Of a DNA stretch of 7,787 bases, positions 1-6,682 are shown piece by piece (the first letter of the stretch is position 1; each line of letters begins with the position of its first letter). The translations under genes and the position numbers were made by a program. The stretch comes from Phyllobacteriaceae bacterium. GTDB taxonomy: Bacteria > Pseudomonadota > Alphaproteobacteria > Rhizobiales > Ancalomicrobiaceae. The notes beneath the pieces are model-generated. The model had not been told where the DNA came from. It ran no database searches and saw nothing but the letters and a program-made list of their open reading frames with translations. The stretch lies in the NCBI GenBank assembly GCA_012517025.1, contig JAAYVT010000117.1, positions 1 to 7,787 of the forward strand, given 5' to 3'.

Positions 1-1
1 C

Positions 2-265
2 CGCGGACGACCGCGGGTGTTGCTGACCGTCGCCGGCAACGTCGGCGCGCGGATCTCGCGGCGCGGCTTCGACGCGCTGTCCGCGGTGGCGACGGCGCAG
101 GCCGACATGGACGAGGCGCTGGCGCGCCGCTCCGACCTGCCGGTCGAAATCGCACGCAACCTCTATCGGCGCATCGGCGAACGGATGCAGGCGCGGCTCG
201 ACGAGCTGATCGCCCGCGATCTCGCGCGCGGCCGGCGCCCGTACGTGTTGCGTCAACTCGGCTGA
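2..265 (+). CDS. DUF2336-like protein, 3' end only
   Basis: The reading frame is open from base 2 of the window to a TGA at 263-265, so this is the C-terminal 87 residues of a longer protein. The GTG at 17 is not preceded by a stop and need not be a start. The visible part is helical and rich in Arg, Ala and Leu. It carries the pattern GARISRRGFDAL, then a segment reading LARRSDLPVEIARNL, then a final amphipathic helix ending RQLG. This resembles the helical-repeat end of DUF2336 proteins, an alphaproteobacterial family of unknown biochemical role that often occurs near signalling genes. Assignment is by eye. The gene converges on the GH2 gene, with only 10 nt between the two stop codons and no room for a separate terminator. 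It has no evident functional link to the rest of the window. Confidence 0.72.
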   Translation, partial: RGRPRVLLTVAGNVGARISRRGFDALSAVATAQADMDEALARRSDLPVEIARNLYRRIGERMQARLDELIARDLARGRRPYVLRQLG

Positions 266-275
266 GCCGACCGCT

Positions 276-2738
276 TCAGGCCCGCCAGCGTGCCGTGTCG
301 CGGGCGTTCAGGGCGTGGAGTTCGCCCTGCGGCCGGACGTCCGGCGATGCCCCCGGACGCGGCGAGAGGCGCAACCGGCGCTCCCCCGGCGCGAGATGGA
401 AGACGTCGTCCTCGGCGAGGAAGGCCTCGTCGACGATCGTCACGAAGCGAGCGACGGCGGTCGCCGCGACCACCAGCGTCCACGCCCCCTCCCCGCCCTC
501 GACCCGCGCGGCGAGACCGCAGCGGCGCCGTTCGAGCGAAAGGCCGAGCGGGAAGGCGAAGTCCTCGGAGAGCACCTCGCCGTCCTCCCCGACCAGCCGC
601 GCGTGCATCACCTCGTGCGCCGGCGGACCGAAGCGATAGGCCCGCGTCGCGTCGAAGAAGGCGCCGAGGAGATCGGTCGCGGCGAGGGTGAGCCGGCCGC
701 GCGCCGGCACCTCGACGTCGCGACCGCCGGCGACGACCGGATGTTCGCCCTCCCCCCAGGCGAGGACCTCCAGCCGACCGGCGACCGGCGTCGCGCGATC
801 GTTGACCACGTGCACGTCGTAGCCGTTCACCCCCTCGTCGGAGAGGATCACCAGCACCGGGCGGCTCGCCCGGGCGAGCGCGTGGAAGCTCGACTTCGGC
901 ACGCCGTGGGCATCGACGAAGCCCCAGCCGGCGCCGAAACGCGGATCGCGGTGGAGCAGGACCAGGGCGCCGCGGGTCGGCGAGCCGGGACGGCGGAACT
1001 CGCGCAGCGTGGTGTCGACCAGATGGGCGGTGGTGGCGCGGGCGACGTCGAGGCAGCGCGCGGGATCCTCGGCGCGCAGGGTGGCCGGATCGATGCCGAA
1101 GAGCTCGGCCTCGTAGTGCAGGCGGGTGTCCTCGAAGTCCCAGGCGGCATGGGCGTCGCGCGGCACCCGCTCCTTCCATCTCGGATGATGGACCGGCGGG
1201 ACGGGCAGCCCCTTCGCCAGTTCCACCGCGTCGGGGACGTGGGCGAAGGCGAGGCATTCGGCGGCGAAGCGGACGTTCGCCCGGCGGGCGTCGTCGAGCG
1301 GGCGGCGATAGGCGCCGACGCCGAAATAGTGGCCGACGCCGACGTTCACGCAGAACGGCATCGGGCCGCCGTCGGGGGTCGAGCGCAGCCACGGCACCTC
1401 GGGGACGAGGCGGCGGGCGACCTCGGGCAGGATCTCGTCGAAGAGGGCGTTGCCCCAGGACGTCGGCGGCAGACCGGTCATCGCGGCCTGCTGCGTCACC
1501 TCCGAGCCGCCGCACACCACCGTCAGCGACGGCGAGGCGGAAAGTCGGCCGAGCATTTGCTCGGCCTCGCGACGGCAGAGATCGACGAAGGCGGGATCGC
1601 CGGCCGGATAATCGAAATTGGCGAACATCAGGTCCTGCCAGACCATCAGCCCGAGTTCGTCGCAGAGGTCGTGGAAGGCCTCGCTCTCATAGGCGCCGAT
1701 GCCGGCGACGCGGACCATGTTCACACCGGCCGCCGCGAGGCGGGCGAGATCGGGCGCGAGGCTCGCGCGATCGCTGGCGAGAGCGACGACGTCGGCGGGC
1801 GTCCACACCACGCCGCGGGCGAAGACCTCGACGCCGTTGATCCGCAGGCCGAAGCCGCGACCGTCGGCGCCGCGATCGACCTCGACGCGTCGGAAGCCGA
1901 CCCGGCCGAGGGGAACGCGCGCGCCGTCGATCTCGAGCTCGACGGCATGGAGCGCCGGGTCGCCGTGGGTCGCCGGCCACCACGGCGCGATGCCGGCGAG
2001 GTGGAGGCGGGCGACGGCACCGTCGGGACCGATGCCGACCGGCGCGGCGCAGCCGGCGCAGCGCACCACCGCGCCGGCGAGCGAGCGGCCGGGGGGGAGC
2101 TCGAGCCGCACGTCGAGGTGGCCGTCGATGCCGTCCCAGTCGGCGACGAGCCGCGCCGCGGCGAACGGCCGGGCGGCGGGATCGATCACCACGATCGGGC
2201 GGTAGGGGCCGATCGCGTCGACCGGCGGGCACCAGCCCGGCATGTGGCCGAGGAGCGTGGTGCGCACCGCGCGCAACCGCTGATCCGGCACCAGGGCGGA
2301 GCGCCAGCGGGCGCGTTTCGGCTTCACCGTTTCGAGCCGGGCGGCGAGCGAGCGGAAGACGATCGCCAGCTCCATCCCCGGTACCAGATCGACCTCGACC
2401 TCGTGGGCGAGGAACATGCTCTCGCTCACCAGGATCGGGCGGCCGTCGAGGAAGACCTCGGCGAAGGTCGCCAGCCCCTCGAAGCGCAGGATGCGGCGAC
2501 CGGAGAGATCGAGGCGGGCGCGGTACCACCAGTCGCGATCGTGAAGGAGGGTGGGCGCGTCGAGGCTCCAGCGGCCGGCGGCGGCGAGCGCGGCGGCGAC
2601 GGTGCCGGGAACGACGGCGGGGAGCCGTTCGAGATCGACGGCGAGGTCTCCGGGGCCGGACGCCGCGCCGGGCGGCGTCGAGACGAAGGTCCAGCCGGTG
2701 TCGAGGAGCGAGGGGGGCTCGCAGGGGCGGAAGGTCAC
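276..2738 (-). CDS. Glycoside hydrolase family 2 protein, beta-mannosidase-like
   Basis: A protein of 820 residues. I chose the GTG at 2738 because GGAG lies 7 nt upstream and the GH2 homology begins there; the open frame continues upstream to 2996 but that part looks non-coding. GH2 architecture is visible in order: an N-terminal sugar-binding jelly roll (DRDWWYRARLDL near residue 68), an immunoglobulin-like domain, then the TIM barrel starting near FARGVVWTPAD (residues 307-317) with LMVWQDLMFANFDYP around residue 370. The putative acid/base is E413 in CGGSE, and the putative nucleophile is E494 in FAAECLAF. The C-terminal part carries the GWGFVDAHGVPKSSF motif typical of beta-mannosidase-like members. 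In family GH2 the residue before the acid/base is normally Asn; here it is Ser. There is no signal peptide, so the protein is predicted to be cytoplasmic. It would hydrolyse, or perhaps only bind, a beta-mannoside-like or related glycoside. The substrate cannot be read from sequence. It is transcribed divergently from the small exported protein and is separate from the carrier-protein operon. Confidence 0.88.
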   Translation of the reverse strand: MTFRPCEPPSLLDTGWTFVSTPPGAASGPGDLAVDLERLPAVVPGTVAAALAAAGRWSLDAPTLLHDRDWWYRARLDLSGRRILRFEGLATFAEVFLDGRPILVSESMFLAHEVEVDLVPGMELAIVFRSLAARLETVKPKRARWRSALVPDQRLRAVRTTLLGHMPGWCPPVDAIGPYRPIVVIDPAARPFAAARLVADWDGIDGHLDVRLELPPGRSLAGAVVRCAGCAAPVGIGPDGAVARLHLAGIAPWWPATHGDPALHAVELEIDGARVPLGRVGFRRVEVDRGADGRGFGLRINGVEVFARGVVWTPADVVALASDRASLAPDLARLAAAGVNMVRVAGIGAYESEAFHDLCDELGLMVWQDLMFANFDYPAGDPAFVDLCRREAEQMLGRLSASPSLTVVCGGSEVTQQAAMTGLPPTSWGNALFDEILPEVARRLVPEVPWLRSTPDGGPMPFCVNVGVGHYFGVGAYRRPLDDARRANVRFAAECLAFAHVPDAVELAKGLPVPPVHHPRWKERVPRDAHAAWDFEDTRLHYEAELFGIDPATLRAEDPARCLDVARATTAHLVDTTLREFRRPGSPTRGALVLLHRDPRFGAGWGFVDAHGVPKSSFHALARASRPVLVILSDEGVNGYDVHVVNDRATPVAGRLEVLAWGEGEHPVVAGGRDVEVPARGRLTLAATDLLGAFFDATRAYRFGPPAHEVMHARLVGEDGEVLSEDFAFPLGLSLERRRCGLAARVEGGEGAWTLVVAATAVARFVTIVDEAFLAEDDVFHLAPGERRLRLSPRPGASPDVRPQGELHALNARDTARWRA

Positions 2739-2920
2739 GGGTGCGCTCCGACGATTCGGGTCTCGATGCGGAGGATACCGCAAGCAAAGGGGGAACGGCC
2801 GATTGCCGCGACGGCCGAACATTCGTAATTTCACGCAGGCACCCGGGACGGGTGCCGACCACCGACCGCCGCCTCCGATTCGTGGGCGCGGCGCGCGGCG
2901 CGAGAGGGGGGTGTCGAACG
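2739..2920. promoter_or_regulatory. Divergent intergenic region with 19-bp dyad
   Basis: These 182 bp separate the starts of the GH2 gene (minus) and the exported protein gene (plus), so they should carry both promoters. I could not identify a convincing -35/-10 pair on either strand. The clearest element is a perfect inverted repeat at 2838-2856: GGCACCC, a 5-nt spacer, then GGGTGCC. It lies about 65 bp before the plus-strand start and 100 bp before the minus-strand start, a suitable place for an operator of a dimeric repressor. A weaker dyad (GGCCG and CGGCC arms) lies near 2797-2816. In DNA this GC-rich, short dyads also arise by chance. Confidence 0.35.
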
Positions 2921-3379
2921 ATGCGGAAGACGATGCGCATGTGGGCGATCGCGGGACTTCACGCGGTGATCCTCGCCGGAACCATCCTGCCGTCACAGGC
3001 CGCCGGCGGACCGGTCGTCGCCGCGATGGACGACCCTTGGCAGAGCGTGCTGCGCCGGTGGGTCGGCAACGGGTGGAAGCCGTTCCACGGCGAGGGCTAC
3101 AATTTCCAGGCGCCGGCGAACACGCCGAAGCGCTGGGGGGCCGGCCTCCAGCAGGACGGCGCCGTCGCCTTCGCGGCGATCTGCGACGCCTGCAGCGGCG
3201 TCCGCATGCGGCTTCTCGACCAGCGCGGCAAGGTCCTCGCCGAGGGCAAGCCGGTCGGTACCGCCACCGCCCTCACCGCGATGCCGATGGCGACGGAGAA
3301 GGGCAGCATCGAGCTGACCGCGGTGGGATGCCGGGCGCCGACCTGCGTGATCCGCTATACGAGCTTCAGCCGGCGCTGA
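2921..3379 (+). CDS. Small exported protein with four cysteines, unknown function
   Basis: A protein of 152 residues. The ATG at 2921 is chosen because a purine-rich GAGGGGGG lies about 10 nt upstream and the protein then begins with a clear Sec signal peptide: basic MRKTMR, a hydrophobic stretch to residue 23, and a probable cleavage after SQA (residue 27). An upstream in-frame extension to 2741 would bury that signal and looks non-coding. The mature part of about 125 residues starts with a segment rich in Trp (W40, W47, W52) and has four cysteines, C88 and C91 (CDAC) and C137 and C142. They are well placed for two disulfides in the periplasm. The region around residues 85-110 (CSGVRMRLLDQRGKVLAEG) looks like beta-strands of a small sandwich. 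I do not recognise the family. The last 14 bp overlap the end of the DUF1839 gene on the other strand. The gene sits between the GH2 gene and the carrier-protein cassette but is transcribed against both. Confidence 0.8.
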   Translation: MRKTMRMWAIAGLHAVILAGTILPSQAAGGPVVAAMDDPWQSVLRRWVGNGWKPFHGEGYNFQAPANTPKRWGAGLQQDGAVAFAAICDACSGVRMRLLDQRGKVLAEGKPVGTATALTAMPMATEKGSIELTAVGCRAPTCVIRYTSFSRR

Positions 3380-4403
3380 CCGCGAGAGCCGGTCGCGGCG
3401 CCCCGTCGGGCGGCGTCGCGACCCTGCGGCGGGGCGCCTCGTCGCGATATTTCGCGTCGAGCACCGCCATGACGCGGTCCCAGGCGGCGGCCATCTGCCC
3501 GATCATCGCGTCGAGCCCGTCGAACTTTCCCCGCGCCATGGCGCGGGCGAGCTTGAACTGGAACACCTTGGCGGTCTCGGCGATCTCGTCGGCGGCCGAC
3601 GCCGCCGGCTCGAGCCCGGTCTCGCCCTGCCCTTCCAGCCAGCGCAGATGACTGCCGAGGAGCTCGAAGTTGGCGCCGTATTGGCGCGGCAGGTTGAAGG
3701 CGTAGGTGTGGAACCACTCCGGCGGCCGCGTCGCCAGATCGGCGGCGTGGGCGGGGAAGTCGGCGGCCCAGGCGGCGAAGGGGTTTTCCGCCGGCCGGCG
3801 CGCCAGATGACGGGCGAGGAGCGCCACCGCCTCGGCGCGCAGGTCGCGGACCGGCGGGTGCTCCGGGATCTTCAGGAACTCGGCGTAGGGCGGCAATCGG
3901 GCCGGGTCGGCGGGCACGTCCACTCGACCAAAGATGCCGTCGTAATCCTCGCCGTCGAGGGCGAAGACGCCGTCGTTGTGGAAATAGACGATGCGCCGGG
4001 CGACCGGATCGATGGTGGCGACGCCGATCGTCGTCTTGGGATGGGTGGTGCGGTAGGAGACACCGAGGGTGTCGGGCAGGAAGTGCCCGTCGACCTCGAC
4101 CACCACGACGCGGCCGCGTCCGCACTGCGTGACGACGTGCGTCTCCAATCGATCGAAGATCGACAACTCGAGCAGGCGCAGCCCGAACAGGCGCTCCATG
4201 TCCTCGGTCGGCACCTTGAAGAAGGTCGCCTGATCGCCCTCGTGGTCCTGCATGACGGTGAAGCCGAGCATGGCGTGCGGATCGTGGCCGAGGGCGGCGA
4301 CGATCTCGATCCACAGATCGGTCCAGCAGTTGGTCTGCGGCCAACGACGGTCGGAGGCGTGCAGGGCGTGCGAGCGGTGGGTCGCGGGGTCGAGTGCGAG
4401 CAT
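3366..4403 (-). CDS. DUF1839 family protein; possible acyltransferase of the cassette
   Basis: A protein of 345 residues starting at the ATG at 4403, with GAGGAG 5 nt upstream. The first 160 residues carry the hallmarks of DUF1839, a family without an assigned function as far as I know: TNCWTDLW with C26, DHEGDQATFFKVP (residues 53-65), VEVDGHFLPDT (102-112), YRTTHPKTTIGVATID (117-132) and YFHNDGVFALDGEDYDG (140-156). The remainder is mostly helical and less distinctive. From pattern alone I suggest a papain-like fold with C26, H121 and D132 as catalytic candidates. The order D, LP, Y, H, strand, D resembles the BtrH N-terminal family. BtrH moves an aminoacyl chain from an acyl carrier protein to an aminoglycoside. 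This would make the protein the off-loading enzyme of the cassette, but it is inference. It is last in the operon, 107 nt after the ligase and beyond two hairpins. No signal peptide or membrane segment is seen. Confidence 0.88.
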   Translation of the reverse strand: MLALDPATHRSHALHASDRRWPQTNCWTDLWIEIVAALGHDPHAMLGFTVMQDHEGDQATFFKVPTEDMERLFGLRLLELSIFDRLETHVVTQCGRGRVVVVEVDGHFLPDTLGVSYRTTHPKTTIGVATIDPVARRIVYFHNDGVFALDGEDYDGIFGRVDVPADPARLPPYAEFLKIPEHPPVRDLRAEAVALLARHLARRPAENPFAAWAADFPAHAADLATRPPEWFHTYAFNLPRQYGANFELLGSHLRWLEGQGETGLEPAASAADEIAETAKVFQFKLARAMARGKFDGLDAMIGQMAAAWDRVMAVLDAKYRDEAPRRRVATPPDGAPRPALAVSAG

Positions 4404-4444
4404 GGGTTCTCCTCGGAGAGACGGATGCGTCGGCGGACGCCGGG

Positions 4445-4462
4445 CTTTTCCTCGCGGAAAAG
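4445..4462 (-). other. Perfect hairpin with GCGA tetraloop before DUF1839
   Basis: On the transcribed strand the sequence is CTTTTCC, the loop GCGA, then GGAAAAG: a 7-bp perfect stem closed by a GNRA-type tetraloop. It lies immediately after the larger hairpin at 4465-4493 and about 42 nt before the DUF1839 start. It may be an mRNA-stabilising or processing element. The 5' arm also supplies the short U-run of the preceding hairpin, so the two structures could compete or stack. Confidence 0.4.
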
Positions 4463-4464
4463 AC

Positions 4465-4493
4465 GAGGAGGCCGCGCACGGGCCGGCCTCCTC
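4465..4493 (-). terminator. GC-rich hairpin between ligase and DUF1839, possible partial terminator
   Basis: A perfect 10-bp stem (GAGGAGGCCG paired with CGGCCTCCTC, 9-nt loop) begins 17 nt after the ligase stop on the minus strand. It is followed by CGTCTTTTCC, so the U-run is short and offset by 3 nt. This looks like a weak intrinsic terminator or attenuator that would lower expression of DUF1839 relative to the three upstream genes. It could equally be a 3' stabiliser of the upstream message. Confidence 0.5.
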
Positions 4494-4510
4494 CTTCACG
4501 TCGTGTGGGC

Positions 4511-5482
4511 TCAGCCCCACAACACCTTGCGCACGCTCTTCGGCCAAGCCTCGACGTCGGTGCCGTGCTGACGGAAGAGAGCGAGGGCGATGCGCTCGAG
4601 ACCGAAGCCGACGCAGGCCGAATGGGCGACCTCGCCGTTCTCCCGCGACATCTGCCACAAGGTGCCGAAGTGGTCCTGGTGGTAGTTGAACGACAGGCAG
4701 GCGGTCGGCTCCTCGACCGAGTTGACCGGGATCAGCAACTCGAACTTCAGCTGCTGGTCGCGCTGGTTGCGCGCCATCAGCTTGCCGCCGCGACCGAAGA
4801 ACGGATCGTTGGCGACGTCGAGGGTGCAGGGCAGTTCGAGCAGACGGACGAGCTTCGGCCCGCGCTCGAGCCAGCGCTCGCGGAATTCCTTCACCTGCTC
4901 GGGCGAGCCGATGCAGACGTTCTCGCGCATGCGGAAGAACTGCATGCGGGTCGGTTCCTTGGAGGGCTCGTGGCGGAAGCAGTAGCTCTTCAGGTCGAAG
5001 AGCAACCCCTTCTCCGGCACCGCACCCTTGGCCGCCACCGTCGGATAGAGCGGGTAGCAGGCGGCGGGGGTGAGTACGAGATCGGTCGCCTGCTGGAAGG
5101 TCGACCAATCGGCCCCTTCCGCGATCGCGGCGAGCAGGCGGCAGTGGTCGGCGTCGCCGCCGACGAAGGAGTGGATCGAGCCGGCGAGCTGCGGGAAGCT
5201 CTTGAGGTAGCCCGACTTCTCCATGTTCACGCGCGGCATCGCCGGCGGGAAGTGGATCTTCACCGCCCCGTCCTCGTGGGCGAGACGTTCGATCAGGACC
5301 TCGAAACGGTCGATGACGTCCTCGAAGGCGCCGGAACGGCCGTAGAGACCGTCGACGCCGGAGGGGATCAGCACGCCCTCGGCGAAAAGCTCGTCGAGGA
5401 AGGGCTTGGCGGTCTCGGCGGCCGGCTCGGACTCCCCGGCGGGCGTCTCGGAGGTGGGAAAGGCGGGAGGAACGGCGTTCAT
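4511..5482 (-). CDS. Amino acid:[carrier protein] ligase, class II aaRS homologue
   Basis: A protein of 323 residues. ATG at 5482 has GGAGG 9 nt upstream, inside the end of the preceding gene. It matches the aa:CP ligases, which resemble the catalytic core of the atypical archaeal seryl-tRNA synthetase but lack a tRNA-binding domain. In Bradyrhizobium and Agrobacterium relatives they activate Gly or Ala with ATP and load it on the phosphopantetheine of a carrier protein. Visible parts: FLDELFAEGVLIPSGVDGLYGRSG (residues 28-51, broken here only for reference), the class II motif 2 with FRHE (169-172), and motif 3 GFGLERIAL (292-300) with R297. Candidate zinc ligands are C142, E187 and C290. 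Their spacing (45 and 103 residues) equals that of the C131, E176 and C279 I recall for the Bradyrhizobium enzyme. Residues 1-25 are a disordered Pro/Glu-rich leader. Amino acid specificity cannot be decided from sequence. It lies directly after the flavoprotein gene (5 nt gap), implying translational coupling. Confidence 0.93.
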   Translation of the reverse strand: MNAVPPAFPTSETPAGESEPAAETAKPFLDELFAEGVLIPSGVDGLYGRSGAFEDVIDRFEVLIERLAHEDGAVKIHFPPAMPRVNMEKSGYLKSFPQLAGSIHSFVGGDADHCRLLAAIAEGADWSTFQQATDLVLTPAACYPLYPTVAAKGAVPEKGLLFDLKSYCFRHEPSKEPTRMQFFRMRENVCIGSPEQVKEFRERWLERGPKLVRLLELPCTLDVANDPFFGRGGKLMARNQRDQQLKFELLIPVNSVEEPTACLSFNYHQDHFGTLWQMSRENGEVAHSACVGFGLERIALALFRQHGTDVEAWPKSVRKVLWG

Positions 5483-5487
5483 GCTCT

Positions 5488-6678
5488 TCAGCCTCCGATC
5501 GAGGTGTCGACCTTGCTCATCAGGAGCAGGTTCGCCGTGTTGCCGAGGATGCGATCGTTGTTGATCATGATCGCGGCCGACAGGAGATCGCGGTAGTTGC
5601 GCGCGATCGAGAACGGCCCTTCGTTGCGATAGCCGGCGAGGCCGGTGATCATCAGCGCCTTCTGGGCGATTTCGATCCCCAGTTCCGAAGCCGACACCTT
5701 GATGGTGTTGAGCTCGGCGATGAACGACAGGGTGTTCATCAGCGCCTCGTCGGCGAGCGCCGCCTCATAGCGGGCGATGCCGGCGACGAGCAGGCTCTTC
5801 ATCTTCTGCAGCGAGGCGGAGACCTCGGCCAAGCGCAGCGCGCCCGGCGGCACCACGCCCGGCTTCTTCTTGGCCTCGGCGCGGACGAAGGCCTGCGACT
5901 TCACCACCGTGTCGGCGGCGATGCCGAACCAGGTGGCGCACCAGATGATGTGGGCCATGGCGAGCATCGACTGGGCGGCGATCTCACCGAAGGGCGCGAC
6001 GAAGATCTGCCGGGCGTCGCCCGCGGAGATCAGCTCGAAGCCTTCCGAGCGGGTGCCGCGCATGCCCATGGTGTCCCAGCCGACGGTCTCGCGCAGGGTG
6101 TAGTCACCCTTCTTGCAGACCACCATCACCTGATCCGACGAGGCCGAATCCGGTCCGCGGCGGCAGGTGGCGAGGATGGCGTCGGCGGAGCGGCCGTAGG
6201 AGATGCAGGTCGCCTGTTTGGTCAGGCGATAGCGATCGCCCTCGACCTCGACGGCGCAGATCGAATTGCGCAGATCGCCGCCGATGCCGCCCTCGGTCGT
6301 CGCCGAACCGAGCAGGAGCTGATCACTGGCGCATTCGCGCATGTAGTCCTGGTGCCAGGGGCTCTCGCCGGAGTGGCGGATCAGGCTCGACATCTTGATC
6401 TGATGCATGCCGTAGATCATCGCCGACGAGCCGCAGGCCTGACCGAGGCGGGAGACCAGATCGCACATCTCGGTCAGCGAGATGCCCTCGCCGCCGTATT
6501 CCTTCGGGATCCACACGCCGAGCAGACGTTCACGCTTCAGCGCCTCGAAGGTTTCGGCGGGGAAGCGGCCCTTCGCATCGACGTCGGCGGCGTGTTGCGC
6601 CGCGACTTCCTCGGCGACGCGAACCATGCGGGCGTGGGCGCTCTCGGCGAGCGTCGTGGGATCGAGGGCGGCGTTCAT
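5488..6678 (-). CDS. Acyl-CoA-dehydrogenase-like flavoprotein
   Basis: A protein of 396 residues, the usual length of the acyl-CoA dehydrogenase superfamily. The ATG at 6678 has GGGAGGG 9 nt upstream, within the end of the carrier-protein gene. The N-terminal helical domain (to about residue 120) includes WIPKEYGGEGISLTEM (56-71). The middle beta domain carries TTEGGIGGD (127-135), which corresponds to the flavin/substrate motif TEPxxGSD, and MGMRGTRSEGF (204-214). The C-terminal helical bundle ends with GYRNEGPFSIARNYRD (349-364). FAD is the expected cofactor. By-eye alignment puts I372 where medium-chain dehydrogenase has its base Glu, and A242 where isovaleryl-CoA dehydrogenase has its base. 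The enzyme may therefore use another base, or do different flavin chemistry such as monooxygenation. Its operon position between carrier protein and ligase suggests that an aminoacyl-S-carrier is the substrate rather than an acyl-CoA. Confidence 0.92.
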   Translation of the reverse strand: MNAALDPTTLAESAHARMVRVAEEVAAQHAADVDAKGRFPAETFEALKRERLLGVWIPKEYGGEGISLTEMCDLVSRLGQACGSSAMIYGMHQIKMSSLIRHSGESPWHQDYMRECASDQLLLGSATTEGGIGGDLRNSICAVEVEGDRYRLTKQATCISYGRSADAILATCRRGPDSASSDQVMVVCKKGDYTLRETVGWDTMGMRGTRSEGFELISAGDARQIFVAPFGEIAAQSMLAMAHIIWCATWFGIAADTVVKSQAFVRAEAKKKPGVVPPGALRLAEVSASLQKMKSLLVAGIARYEAALADEALMNTLSFIAELNTIKVSASELGIEIAQKALMITGLAGYRNEGPFSIARNYRDLLSAAIMINNDRILGNTANLLLMSKVDTSIGG

Positions 6679-6682
6679 CGGC

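Noticed and set aside
253..1515. Minus-strand open frame of 420 codons in another frame of the GH2 gene
   Set aside because: Almost entirely Arg, Pro, Gly and Ala with no recognisable motif; an out-of-frame reading of the GH2 gene.
315..2828. Plus-strand open frame of 837 codons opposite the GH2 gene
   Set aside because: It is a shadow of GC-rich coding DNA. Its translation is an Arg/Ala/Gly/Glu/His-rich string without domains, while the minus strand encodes a clear GH2 protein.
2901..3379. Start of the exported protein at 2741 (212 residues)
   Set aside because: It would put 60 Arg/Gly-rich residues in front of a textbook signal peptide and begin almost on top of the GH2 start; the ATG at 2921 is preferred.
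3366..5108. Possible upstream extension of the DUF1839 protein to 580 residues
   Set aside because: The extra part runs through the hairpin region and out of frame through the ligase gene. The ATG at 4403 has a good ribosome binding site and family homology starts right there.
4394..5596. Plus-strand open frame of 400 codons opposite the ligase
   Set aside because: Antisense shadow; composition biased, no motif, and the opposite strand encodes a recognised ligase.
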